From Hymenobacter ruricola (lineage in GTDB: Bacteria > Bacteroidota > Bacteroidia > Cytophagales > Hymenobacteraceae), in contig NZ_JADQDM010000001.1 of the NCBI RefSeq assembly GCF_015694525.1, positions 248,001 through 312,000 of the forward strand: a DNA stretch of 64,000 nt. Reading direction: 5' to 3'. The notes beneath the pieces were generated by a model. It worked only from the letters and a program-made list of their open reading frames with translations, had not been told where the DNA came from and searched no databases. Shown piece by piece: positions 7,224-15,041 of this stretch. The number at the start of each line of letters is the position of its first letter. Position 1 is the stretch's first letter. The translations under genes and the position numbers were made by a program.

Positions 7224-10088
7224 GTGATTACAAGACTATTTTCCTGCGCCTCGGCGTGCCTGGCGCCTGTTTTTCTGCTGCTAAGTGCCTGTAGCGGGCC
7301 GGCGGCGCACCCTTCGTACCGCATTGGGTTTTCGCAGTGCAGCACCGGCGGCACCTGGCGCAAGGCGGTGCTGGCCGGCATGGAGCGCGAGCTGAGCTTT
7401 CATCCCGAAATGCACCTGCGCATGCTGGATGCGCACGACAACAGCCAGCGCCAGCAGGCGCAAATCCGGGAGCTGGTGCGCGGCGGCATCGACTTGCTCA
7501 TCGTGTCGCCGCAGGAGGCCGGGCCCGTGACGCCGGCCGTGGAAGAAGCTTTTCAGCGCGGTATTCCCGTGGTGCTGCTCGACCGGCGCATTACTTCGGA
7601 GCAGTACACGGCTTTTGTGGGGGGCAACAACCTGGAAGTGGGGCAAACCGCCGCCCGCTACGCCGCGCGCCTGCTCAAGGAGCACGGGCACGTGCTGGAG
7701 ATTCTGGGGGGCGTGAATGCCTCGACCACGGCAAACCGCCACCTGGGCTTTGCGCAGGGCCTGGCGGCATTTCCCAACATGCATTTGGTCGCGCAGGTCA
7801 ATGGGAATTGGGACAGCGTGGCCCTGCAGCCCTTGCTGGCGACCGCGCTGAAAGCGCACCCGGAAGTGTCCATCATTTTTGCGCACAACGATGAAATGGG
7901 CCTCGGCGCGGCCCGGGTGCTGCGGCAGCTGGGACTCCGCAAAAAGGTGCGCATCATTGGGGTCGACGGGCTGGAGCCGGGCCTGGTGCAACAGCGCGCG
8001 CTCACGGCCTCGCTGCTGTACCCGCCCGCCGGCGAGGACGCCATTCGGACGGCCGCGAAGATTCTCGCGCACCAGCCTTTCAAGCGGGAAAACATCCTGG
8101 GCACGATGGTCATCGACTCGACCAACGCGATGACCATGCGCCAGCAGATTGACAAGATGGTGAGCCAGCAGCGCGACATTGAGCGGCAGCAGGGGCTGAT
8201 GCAGCACCTGCTGGCCACCTATGCCACCCAGCAGACGGCGCTGTACGTTTCGCTGGCCTCGCTGCTGGTGGCGCTGGCGCTGGGCGCGGTGGCTTGGCGC
8301 TCGGCCCGCAAAAACCGGCAGATTAACCGCCAGCTGGCCCTGCAAAACGCGGAAAACGATAAAATCAACCGCGAGCTGGCCAGCCGCAACGAAGAATACG
8401 ACCGCATCAACCACGAGCTGACCAGCCAGAACCAGGAAAACGACCGCATCAACCGGCAGCTGCTGCAGCAGAACGAGGAAATCAGCGCCCAGCGCAACCA
8501 GCTTGAGGTGCTGGCCGAGCAGTCGCGCGCCGACACCGAAGCCAAGCTGCGCTTTTTCACCAACTTTTCGCACGAGCTGCGCACGCCGCTCACCCTCATC
8601 ATGGGGCCGGTGGAGGAGATGCTCAGCAGCGGCCCGGCCCTGACCACGAGCCAGCGCCAGGACCTGACCCTGGTGCGCCGCAACACCCAGCGCCTGCTGC
8701 AACTGGTGAACCAGCTGCTGGACTTCCGCAAAATTGAGGTGGGCAAAATGGCCGTGCGCGCCACCGAAGGCGACCTGGTGGCTTTCGTGCGCGAGATTGT
8801 GGAGGTGTTTGAGAAGCCGGCCCGCCTGCGCGGCGTGCAGCTGCGGCTGCTGAGCGCCAAGCCGAAGCTGACGGCGTGGTTCGATGGTAATTTGCTGGAT
8901 AAGGTGTTTTTCAACCTGCTGTCCAACGCCGTCAAGTTCACGCCCGACCAAGGCACGGTGACCATCAGCGTGCAACCGGCCGACGACGGGCAGGCCTTGC
9001 AGGTGAGCATTGCCGACACCGGCCGCGGCATCAGCGAGCAGGACCGGGCGCACATCTTCGAATGGTTTTACCAGGGCAGCCAGGGCACCGTGGCCAAGGG
9101 CTCGGGCATTGGCCTGGCGCTGGCGCACGGGCTAGTGCGCCTGCACCAGGGCCTGCTCACGTTCAGCAGCCTGCCGGGCCGGGGCAGCACCTTCACCGTG
9201 ACGCTGCCGCGGGAACTGCCGGCCGAGCTGCGCGCCGACAACCCGACTGACCCATCGGAAATGCTGCTGGAAGTAGCTGAGGAAATTCTGAACGATGTTA
9301 ATTCAGAAACCGCGGCCATCGCCAAAGCTGAAAGCGACACGCTGGTGCTGGTGATTGAAGACAACGAGGAAGTGAACGACTTCCTGACGCGCAAGCTGGG
9401 CGGCGACTTCCGGGTGCAAAGCGCCACCGATGGTCACACCGGCTTCCGCCTGGCCACCGAGCTGCTGCCCGACCTCATCGTGTGCGACGTGATGATGCCG
9501 GGCCTGAGCGGGCTGGAGGTGGTGGCCCAGCTGCGGGCCGACTGGCGCACCTCGCACATTCCGGTCATCCTGCTCACGGCCCGGGGCGCGGCCGAGCAAC
9601 AGGTGGAAGGCGTGCAAGCCGGTGCTGACCTCTACCTCACCAAACCTTTCAACCCCACCTTCCTGCTCGAAAGTGTGCGCACGCTGCTGGCCAACCGCGC
9701 CCGCCAGCGCGCGCAGTTCCGCCGCGAGTTCCGGCTGGACGAAGCCGCGCCCACGCCCGACCAGAAGTTCCTGGCCGACCTCACCGCCACCGTGCAAACC
9801 CACCTGAGCGACACCAACCTGGGCGTGGAAGACGTGGCTCGCTACCTGGGCCTGACGCGCATGCAGCTCTACCGCAAAGTGAAGGCGCTGCTCGGCACCG
9901 GCGTCACGGAGTTCATCCAGGGCCAGCGCCTGGACAAGGCCGGCGAACTGCTGCTCGACGACTCGCGCTCCATCACGGACGTGGCGTATGAGCTGGGCTT
10001 TTCCACGCCGTCGTACTTTTCCAGCAGCTTCCGGGCGCGCTATCAGCTTTCGCCTTCGGAGTACCGCGCCCGGCACGTAACGCAGTAG
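7224..10088 (+). CDS. Hybrid two-component system regulator (HTCS) with periplasmic sugar-binding domain
   Basis: The protein has about 954 residues and combines a sensor kinase and a response regulator. The order is: lipoprotein-like signal (LLLSACSG); periplasmic type I sugar-binding domain of the LacI/ribose-binding class (YRIGFSQCSTGG to NAMTMRQQ); one membrane helix (SLASLLVALALGAVAW); a coiled coil of four 14-residue repeats; HisKA with FSHELRTPLTLI; HATPase with NLLSNAVKFT, DTGRGI and GSGIGLAL; receiver with the Asp in CDVMMPG; and a C-terminal AraC-type DNA-binding domain (YLGLTRMQLYRKVKALLG, ITDVAYELGFSTPSYFSSSF). In Bacteroides, HTCS proteins with this sensor type bind a monosaccharide and activate a PUL (BT1754 and fructose). 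I chose GTG 7224 because TTG 7173 overlaps the -7 box. It very likely controls the surrounding PUL, probably through the operators at 10195, 21023 and 29956. Confidence 0.92.
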   Translation: MITRLFSCASACLAPVFLLLSACSGPAAHPSYRIGFSQCSTGGTWRKAVLAGMERELSFHPEMHLRMLDAHDNSQRQQAQIRELVRGGIDLLIVSPQEAGPVTPAVEEAFQRGIPVVLLDRRITSEQYTAFVGGNNLEVGQTAARYAARLLKEHGHVLEILGGVNASTTANRHLGFAQGLAAFPNMHLVAQVNGNWDSVALQPLLATALKAHPEVSIIFAHNDEMGLGAARVLRQLGLRKKVRIIGVDGLEPGLVQQRALTASLLYPPAGEDAIRTAAKILAHQPFKRENILGTMVIDSTNAMTMRQQIDKMVSQQRDIERQQGLMQHLLATYATQQTALYVSLASLLVALALGAVAWRSARKNRQINRQLALQNAENDKINRELASRNEEYDRINHELTSQNQENDRINRQLLQQNEEISAQRNQLEVLAEQSRADTEAKLRFFTNFSHELRTPLTLIMGPVEEMLSSGPALTTSQRQDLTLVRRNTQRLLQLVNQLLDFRKIEVGKMAVRATEGDLVAFVREIVEVFEKPARLRGVQLRLLSAKPKLTAWFDGNLLDKVFFNLLSNAVKFTPDQGTVTISVQPADDGQALQVSIADTGRGISEQDRAHIFEWFYQGSQGTVAKGSGIGLALAHGLVRLHQGLLTFSSLPGRGSTFTVTLPRELPAELRADNPTDPSEMLLEVAEEILNDVNSETAAIAKAESDTLVLVIEDNEEVNDFLTRKLGGDFRVQSATDGHTGFRLATELLPDLIVCDVMMPGLSGLEVVAQLRADWRTSHIPVILLTARGAAEQQVEGVQAGADLYLTKPFNPTFLLESVRTLLANRARQRAQFRREFRLDEAAPTPDQKFLADLTATVQTHLSDTNLGVEDVARYLGLTRMQLYRKVKALLGTGVTEFIQGQRLDKAGELLLDDSRSITDVAYELGFSTPSYFSSSFRARYQLSPSEYRARHVTQ

Positions 10089-10171
10089 GAGCGGGGCTTG
10101 CCCCCGCCCGGACGTTGGCGCCGTTTCAACGATTCCGTTCAACGACGAGCGGGGGCAAGCCCCGCCCCCTA
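10086..10171. repeat. Long inverted repeat overlapping the HTCS stop codon
   Basis: Arms at 10086-10107 and 10149-10171 carry GCGGGGCTTGCCCCCGC in inverted orientation. The inner part has several copies of CAACG/CGTTG. The left arm contains the TAG stop of the regulator. It resembles dispersed palindromic repeats of Hymenobacter-like genomes. Confidence 0.75.
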
Positions 10172-10194
10172 CATCATTCTGACCGTAAAACAGC

Positions 10195-10232
10195 ACTAAA
10201 AGGATTATTACAGCCGCGCGCTAAAATTGAAA
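10195..10232 (+). promoter_or_regulatory. Conserved 38-nt PUL operator, copy C
   Basis: The site has two CTAAAA half sites 25 bases apart (10196 and 10221), ATTAT and ACA between them, and TGAAA at the end. It matches copies at 21060-21023 (-) and 29993-29956 (-); 29 of 38 positions are identical in all three. It stands 122 bases before the GAACTTTG box at 10355. Probably bound by the AraC domain of the HTCS (inference). Confidence 0.8.
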
Positions 10233-10258
10233 CCGAGCCTTCTTTAGGCTCGGTTTTT
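10229..10258 (+). terminator. Intrinsic terminator of the HTCS gene
   Basis: AACCGAGCC and GGCTCGGTTTTT form a 9-bp stem with a T tail. It separates the regulator transcript from the lyase-GH88 operon and overlaps the end of operator copy C. Confidence 0.85.
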
Positions 10259-10306
10259 ATGTTTATATTCTATTCATTATCAGTGCATAATAAGAAAAAA
10301 ACGATG

Positions 10307-10362
10307 TGAACAATCCCTGTTAAAAATCAGAAAGGGTGCGCTGCTGCCGATGTAGAACTTTG
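10307..10362 (+). promoter_or_regulatory. PUL promoter, copy C: conserved block plus GAACTTTG box
   Basis: The 30-nt block 10307-10336 begins TGAAC and ends AGAAAGGG; 20 of 30 positions are shared by all three copies. After exactly 18 bases comes GAACTTTG (10355-10362), a variant of the Bacteroidota -7 box with G in place of T. The usual -33 TTTG is missing, as expected for an activator-dependent promoter. The lyase start at 10404 is about 35 bases after the predicted transcription start. Confidence 0.75.
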
Positions 10363-10403
10363 CACAGCTTCGGCTCCGTGTAATGTTTCAAACGTCTGGT
10401 CTT

Positions 10404-11609
10404 ATGATGCGCAAGGTTCTGGTTCGGTGTTGGGTGATTGGCCTGCTGGTTGCGGTGGTTGGGGGAGAGGTGCGGGCGCAGAAAGGCGGACGTCCGGCGT
10501 TCATTCTGCTCGATGGCGCCCAACTGGCGGCCTACAAAGCGGCCTACCAGAAAGGCAGCGCGGCCGAAACCAAGCAGGTGCAGGCGGCCGTGGCCGACGC
10601 CCAAAAGGCGCTGAAGCACGGCCCCTACACCATCGTCAACAAACCCCAGACGCCGCCTACCGCCGATAAGCACGACTATATGTCGCAGGCGCCCTACAGC
10701 TGGCCCGACCCCGCCAAGCCCGACGGCAAGCCCTACATAAACCGCGACGGGCTGCGCAACCCCGAAGCCGCTGCCTTCACCGATGAGGACAACATGCTGG
10801 ACATGACCAGCGACGTGAAAAAGCTGGCCGTGGCTTATTACTTCACCGGCAAGGAGGAATATGCCGCGCAGGCCGCCAAGCAGCTGCGCGGGTTTTTCCT
10901 GGACCCGGCCACCCGCATGAACCCCAACCTGAACTTCGCGCAGGCTATTCCGGGCCTCTACACGGGCCGCTGCTACGGCATGATTGAAACCCGCAACATC
11001 GTGGAAATCCCGGACGCGCTGGCTTTGATGGCCGATAGCAAAAGCATCGACACCAAGCTGGTGAGCGGTTTGCAGGACTGGTTCCGGCAGTTCACCAACT
11101 GGGCGATGACCAGCCCGCTGGGCTCGGCCGAAGGCAAGGTGGAGAATAACCACGGCACCTTCTGGGACTCGGAAGTGGTGGATTTTGCCCTTTTTACCGG
11201 CGATGAAGCCCTGGCCCGAAAGGTGCTCGAAACCCAGACCAAGGCGCGCATTGCCACGCAGCTGCAGCCCGACGGCGCCCAGCCCCTGGAACTGGCCCGC
11301 ACCCGCCCCTGGAACTACGTGACCATGAACATGCTGGGCTGGGTACGCCTGGCCCGATTAGGCGAAAAAGTCAACGTCGACCTCTGGAACTACGCCCTGC
11401 CCGACGGCCGCGGCCTGCACAATGGCGTGGCCTGGCTGAAGCCCTACCTGCTGAAAGAGAAGCAGATGGAACGCGCCGATGTGGTGCCCATCAGCAACCA
11501 AACCGCGTTGCTGCTTTACGACAAGGCCGGCCAGCACTACCCTGATTTGGCCGCCGACAAGGTCTTTGCCTTGTATCCAAACAACGTCCGGCTGCCCTGG
11601 ACCTTGTAG
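10404..11609 (+). CDS. Secreted alginate-lyase-fold polysaccharide lyase (PF05426-like)
   Basis: The product has about 401 residues. The signal peptide is MMRKVLVRCWVIGLLVAVVGG followed by EVRAQ; an ATG at 10383 adds seven residues and is less likely. The mature part is an alpha/alpha-barrel of the alginate-lyase superfamily: PYSWPDPAKPDGKPYINRDG, YTGRCYGMIETRNI and the hallmark NNHGTFWD near residues 248-255, where Asn-His take part in substrate binding and catalysis in PL5-type lyases. The Pfam name says alginate, but related families cut glucuronan, and the PUL context (PL8, GH88) argues for a glucuronate-containing substrate. It is the first gene after operator copy C and is followed by GH88 as an operon. 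Confidence 0.85.
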   Translation: MMRKVLVRCWVIGLLVAVVGGEVRAQKGGRPAFILLDGAQLAAYKAAYQKGSAAETKQVQAAVADAQKALKHGPYTIVNKPQTPPTADKHDYMSQAPYSWPDPAKPDGKPYINRDGLRNPEAAAFTDEDNMLDMTSDVKKLAVAYYFTGKEEYAAQAAKQLRGFFLDPATRMNPNLNFAQAIPGLYTGRCYGMIETRNIVEIPDALALMADSKSIDTKLVSGLQDWFRQFTNWAMTSPLGSAEGKVENNHGTFWDSEVVDFALFTGDEALARKVLETQTKARIATQLQPDGAQPLELARTRPWNYVTMNMLGWVRLARLGEKVNVDLWNYALPDGRGLHNGVAWLKPYLLKEKQMERADVVPISNQTALLLYDKAGQHYPDLAADKVFALYPNNVRLPWTL

Positions 11610-11613
11610 CGAA

Positions 11614-11658
11614 GCGGCCCTGCAGGTTTCGCGGTGGGACAAGAAACCTCAGGGCCGC
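11614..11658. repeat. Intergenic hairpin between the lyase and GH88 genes
   Basis: GCGGCCCTG and AGGTTTC on the left pair with GAAACCT and CAGGGCCGC on the right with one bulged base. It lies inside the two-gene unit, so it may tune mRNA stability or reduce expression of the second gene. Confidence 0.6.
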
Positions 11659-11706
11659 CGAGCTAAAAATGCACCCCTTGCCATCCTTTCCCGAAATTCC
11701 TTTGCC

Positions 11707-12894
11707 ATGAACGCACCGCGTCCGACGCTGCTGCTCTTGCTCGCGCTGGCGGGCCCCGCGGCGGCCCAGAAGTCTCCTGATATTCCTGTGGGCCAGGTAA
11801 TAGCGCTGGCCGAAGCGCAGTACGCCGCTTTTCTAAAGCAGTACCCCGACAGCACCCGGCAGCCGCGCAGCACCCAGCCCGATGGCTCGCTGCAACTCAC
11901 CACCTCACGCAACTGGACCAGCGGTTTTTTTGCGGGGAATCTGTGGCAGCTGGCCCGCTTCACGGGTAAGGACAGCTGGCGCCACCGTGCCGCTGCCCGT
12001 ACCGAAACCCTGGAAGCCGAAAAATATACCACCGACAACCACGACCTGGGCTTCATTCTGAACAACTCCTTCGGCCAGGGCTATGCGCAGACGCAGCCGC
12101 CGAAGTACTGCGAAGTGCTGCTGCAGGGCGCGGCCACGCTCTCGCGCCGCTTCAGCCCGAAGGTCGGCGCCATCCGGTCGTGGGATTTTGCGCCGTTCAC
12201 TTATCCGGTCATCGTCGATAATTTGATGAACCTGGACTTCCTGTTTGCGGCCAGCAAGCTGAGTGGCGACACCACGTACGCCCACATCGCCAAAACCCAC
12301 GCCAATACCGACCTGAAATACCGCTTCCGTAAGGATTACAGCACGTTTCACGTCCTCGATTTCGACCCGGCCACCGGCCAGCTGCGCAAGGCGATGACGC
12401 ACCAGGGCTACTCGGACCAGTCCTGCTGGTCGCGCGGGCAGGCCTGGGCCATCTACGGCTACGCCATGCTCTACCGCAATACCCACGACCCGCGCTACCT
12501 GGCCGCCGCCCAGCACGCGGCCAACTACTTCCTCAAGCAAACCAACCGCATTCCTGACCATATTCCGTACTGGGATTTCAACGCGCCCGACATTCCCAAC
12601 GCCCCGCGCGACGCCTCTGCGGCGGCCATTGCGGCCTCGGGCCTGCTGGAGCTGAGCAAGTACGCCAAGAGCCCGAAGAAGTACTACCAGGGCGCCACGG
12701 GCCTGCTCAGCAGCCTCTGCACGCCGCAATACCTGGCCACGGCCGGCACCAACAACTTCTTCCTGCTGAAACACGCCACCGGCTACAAGCCCGCCAACTC
12801 CGAAGTGGACGTGCCGCTGGTGTACGCCGACTATTACCTGCTCGAAGCTCTCTGGCGCTACCAGAACTACAACCAGTTTCTGGCGCTGCTGTAG
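11707..12894 (+). CDS. Unsaturated glucuronyl hydrolase, GH88
   Basis: The product has 395 residues with a signal peptide (MNAPRPTLLLLLALAGPAAA). It has the (alpha/alpha)6 fold of GH88. Asp113 in TDNHDLGF and Asp171 in PVIVDNLMNL correspond to the two catalytic Asp residues of Bacillus UGL. The enzyme hydrates the 4,5-double bond of unsaturated uronyl residues made by polysaccharide lyases and so releases a keto-uronate. WTSGFFAGNLW and SCWSRGQAWAIYGYAM are further family motifs. It acts in the periplasm, downstream of the lyases encoded next to it and at 32462. The start at 11707 gives a clean signal peptide; the longer open frame from 11479 overlaps the lyase gene. Confidence 0.93.
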   Translation: MNAPRPTLLLLLALAGPAAAQKSPDIPVGQVIALAEAQYAAFLKQYPDSTRQPRSTQPDGSLQLTTSRNWTSGFFAGNLWQLARFTGKDSWRHRAAARTETLEAEKYTTDNHDLGFILNNSFGQGYAQTQPPKYCEVLLQGAATLSRRFSPKVGAIRSWDFAPFTYPVIVDNLMNLDFLFAASKLSGDTTYAHIAKTHANTDLKYRFRKDYSTFHVLDFDPATGQLRKAMTHQGYSDQSCWSRGQAWAIYGYAMLYRNTHDPRYLAAAQHAANYFLKQTNRIPDHIPYWDFNAPDIPNAPRDASAAAIAASGLLELSKYAKSPKKYYQGATGLLSSLCTPQYLATAGTNNFFLLKHATGYKPANSEVDVPLVYADYYLLEALWRYQNYNQFLALL

Positions 12895-12905
12895 CGGTGG
12901 CGCGT

Positions 12906-13598
12906 TCAGCGGACGTTCTTTTTGAGCAAGCGGTTTTGCAGGGCCTCGCGGTAGCTTTCGGCGAGCGGAATGGTGGCCGTGCCGACGGTGACCTGGTGGC
13001 GCTCGATTTTGCGGATGGCCTTCAAAGCCACTATGTAGGACTTGTGCACCCGGATAAAGTCCTGGGCCGGCAGGGTGGCTAGCATGTCAGCAATGGTCAT
13101 GCGGGTGCTCACCTGCCGGTCCTGCTCGTGAATAAACAGCAGGTTGGTGTCCGATTGAATGTAGAGCACCTGTTCCACATTCACCCGAATCCAGTCGTAG
13201 CCGTCCTTGACGAAAATGCCGGGCGGCCCCTCTTTCGCGGGCAGCCCCTGGGCATACGCCCGGTTGCAGGCCTGCAAAAACCGGCCAAACTCAATGGGCT
13301 TGAGCAGATAATCGAGGGCTTGCAGCGAAAACCCTTCGACGGCGTGCTCGGCATAGGCGGTGGTGAAAACGATGGGCTTTTGCAGCGGCGCCACCAGCCG
13401 GGCAAAATCCAGGCCGCGTAGGTCGGGCATCTCAATGTCTAAAAACACGAGGTCGACGCGCTGTGTGTGCAGGCAGGCCAGGGCCTCGCTGGTGCTCAGG
13501 AAGGAGTGGGTGAGCTCCAGAAACGGCACCTTGGCGGCGTAACGCTGCAGCACCTCCAGCGCGGCGGGCTCATCGTCGATGGCAATGGCGTGCAGCAT
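12906..13598 (-). CDS. LytTR-family response regulator
   Basis: The product has 230 residues. The N-terminal receiver has the phosphoacceptor Asp in VFLDIEMPDLRGLD and the conserved Lys in YLLKPIEF. The C-terminal LytTR DNA-binding domain spans about residues 125-230 (FVKDGYDWIRVN, VLYIQSDTNLLFIH, FIRVHKSYIVAL, IPLAESYREALQNRL). It is the last gene of a four-gene minus-strand operon and lies six bases after the LytS-type kinase that should phosphorylate it. The 3' end converges on GH88 with an 11-base gap and no terminator. Confidence 0.92.
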   Translation of the reverse strand: MLHAIAIDDEPAALEVLQRYAAKVPFLELTHSFLSTSEALACLHTQRVDLVFLDIEMPDLRGLDFARLVAPLQKPIVFTTAYAEHAVEGFSLQALDYLLKPIEFGRFLQACNRAYAQGLPAKEGPPGIFVKDGYDWIRVNVEQVLYIQSDTNLLFIHEQDRQVSTRMTIADMLATLPAQDFIRVHKSYIVALKAIRKIERHQVTVGTATIPLAESYREALQNRLLKKNVR

Positions 13599-13604
13599 AA
13601 TCCT

Positions 13605-14618
13605 TTACAGGTCAATGGTGAGGGAAACGATGAAAGCGTCGGCGGTTTGCTCAATGTGCAGCTCGTGCCGGCTGGCATACATCAAAGCCAGCCGTTGGCG
13701 GGCGGTGGCAATGCCCGTGCCCGGGCCGGGCCGGCCGGCCACCGGGGCAATGCTGTTGGCCACGCGCATCCGCAGGCGCCGGTTTTCCACCGTCACCGCC
13801 AGGTCGATGTGGGAGGGCTGCGCAAAGCTAATGCCGTACTGGTAGGCGTTTTCGACGAACGGCAGCAACAGCAGCGGGGCAATAGGGGCGGGCTGGCCGT
13901 CCCATTCCAACTCGGTCGACACGCGCAGGTCGTCGCGCTGGGGCAGGCGGGCGCGTTGCAGGGCCACGTACTTTTCCAGAAACGAAAACTCGTTTTCAAT
14001 GGACGTCAGCGGTTGCGTCGATTCCTGCAGGGTGAAGCGCATGATGCCCGCCAGCTGCTGAATCAGGTCGGCCACCGTTTCGTTGTCGACGCGCTGAGCC
14101 TCGTTGTAGATGGTATTCAGGGCGTTGAACAGAAAGTGCGGGTTCACCCGGGCCTTGAGCGCGGTCAGCTCGGCCTCTACTTTTTGCTGCAGCAGGTGGT
14201 CTTGCGCCCGGCGGGCCCGGAATGAATCGGCCACGTAGCCATAGGCCACCACCACGGCCAGCAGCACGGCCGTCATCAGCAGGTTCTCGTCGATGAACTC
14301 AGGCACGCGGTCGGTCCGCAGCTGCAGCAGCTCAAACAGCGCCCACGCCAGTCCGCACAGCCACGTGCCGTAGCGCCAGCCGGTGTCGCGGCCCAGCGCC
14401 CAGCGCCGGAACGCCAGCCGGTAGTTGAGGTGGGCCACGGCTCCCAGGCCGGCCAGCAGCAGCCCGATGCCCAGCAGGTACCGGGCCAAGCCCCCCACCT
14501 CGGGCGCCGCCGCCGCGTTGTGCCACACGCCCACGTACAGCAGCCGCCCCCAGTAAGCGAGCAGGCCGGCGAGGGCAACGGCGAAAAGCAAGGCCGGAGC
14601 CGGCCGGAAACGAAGCAT
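13605..14618 (-). CDS. LytS-type sensor histidine kinase
   Basis: The product has 337 residues. Four membrane helices occupy about residues 5-150 (ALLFAVALAGLLAYWG, YLLGIGLLLAGLGAVAHL, YGTWLCGLAWALFELL, LLMTAVLLAVVVAYGYV). A His_kinase domain follows with the phosphoacceptor His in RVNPHFLFNALNTIYN, and a HATPase domain with LLLLPFVENAYQYGIS and the G box PGTGIATARQRL. This architecture is typical of the LytS/YehU class, where the membrane part senses envelope state or a small molecule. Partner: the LytTR regulator six bases downstream. Confidence 0.92.
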   Translation of the reverse strand: MLRFRPAPALLFAVALAGLLAYWGRLLYVGVWHNAAAAPEVGGLARYLLGIGLLLAGLGAVAHLNYRLAFRRWALGRDTGWRYGTWLCGLAWALFELLQLRTDRVPEFIDENLLMTAVLLAVVVAYGYVADSFRARRAQDHLLQQKVEAELTALKARVNPHFLFNALNTIYNEAQRVDNETVADLIQQLAGIMRFTLQESTQPLTSIENEFSFLEKYVALQRARLPQRDDLRVSTELEWDGQPAPIAPLLLLPFVENAYQYGISFAQPSHIDLAVTVENRRLRMRVANSIAPVAGRPGPGTGIATARQRLALMYASRHELHIEQTADAFIVSLTIDL

Positions 14619-14627
14619 AACGAGTAA

Positions 14628-15041
14628 TTAGTTGGCGCGGGACTTGTTGGCCGCCGGTTTGAGGCCGTGCGTCTCGCGCTGGCCTTGCTCTTCCCGCACG
14701 GGCGCGAGCAGCAGGGCGCTGGTCAGAAAATCCATTTCTTCCACGGCCTTCACGTAGTACGTGCGGCCGGGCCGGGCATCGAGCCGCACGGTCTGGTTGT
14801 CGGAGAAATAATCCCGGACCGACTCAATCTTCACTGACCCCGGCGGCACGTCCAGTTGCAGGTAGCGGTTGGTGGGCAGGGCGCCGGCCTTCTGGTCGTT
14901 CACCTTGATGTCGTAGGTGCTGCCGCCAAATTCGCGGAGTCGGTAAATCACCAGGCGCGCCTGGTTGGTTTGGGGCGGTTCAGGGGCCGGGGCCCCGCTG
15001 CTCAACAGCAGCCACGCCAGCACGAGCACAGACGCTTTCAT
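14628..15041 (-). CDS. DUF2846-like exported protein
   Basis: The product has 137 residues with a signal peptide (MKASVLVLAWLLLSSGAPA). The mature part reads ARLVIYRLREFGGSTYDIKV, a short turn, YLQLDVPPGSVKIES, a gap, then PGRTYYVKAVEE, which fits the beta-rich DUF2846/PEGA-like pattern. These are periplasmic or lipoprotein-like envelope proteins without known chemistry. The start ATG at 15041 overlaps the stop of the upstream gene as TGATG, a sign of translational coupling. The longer frame from 15230 lies inside that upstream gene and is rejected. Confidence 0.65.
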   Translation of the reverse strand: MKASVLVLAWLLLSSGAPAPEPPQTNQARLVIYRLREFGGSTYDIKVNDQKAGALPTNRYLQLDVPPGSVKIESVRDYFSDNQTVRLDARPGRTYYVKAVEEMDFLTSALLLAPVREEQGQRETHGLKPAANKSRAN

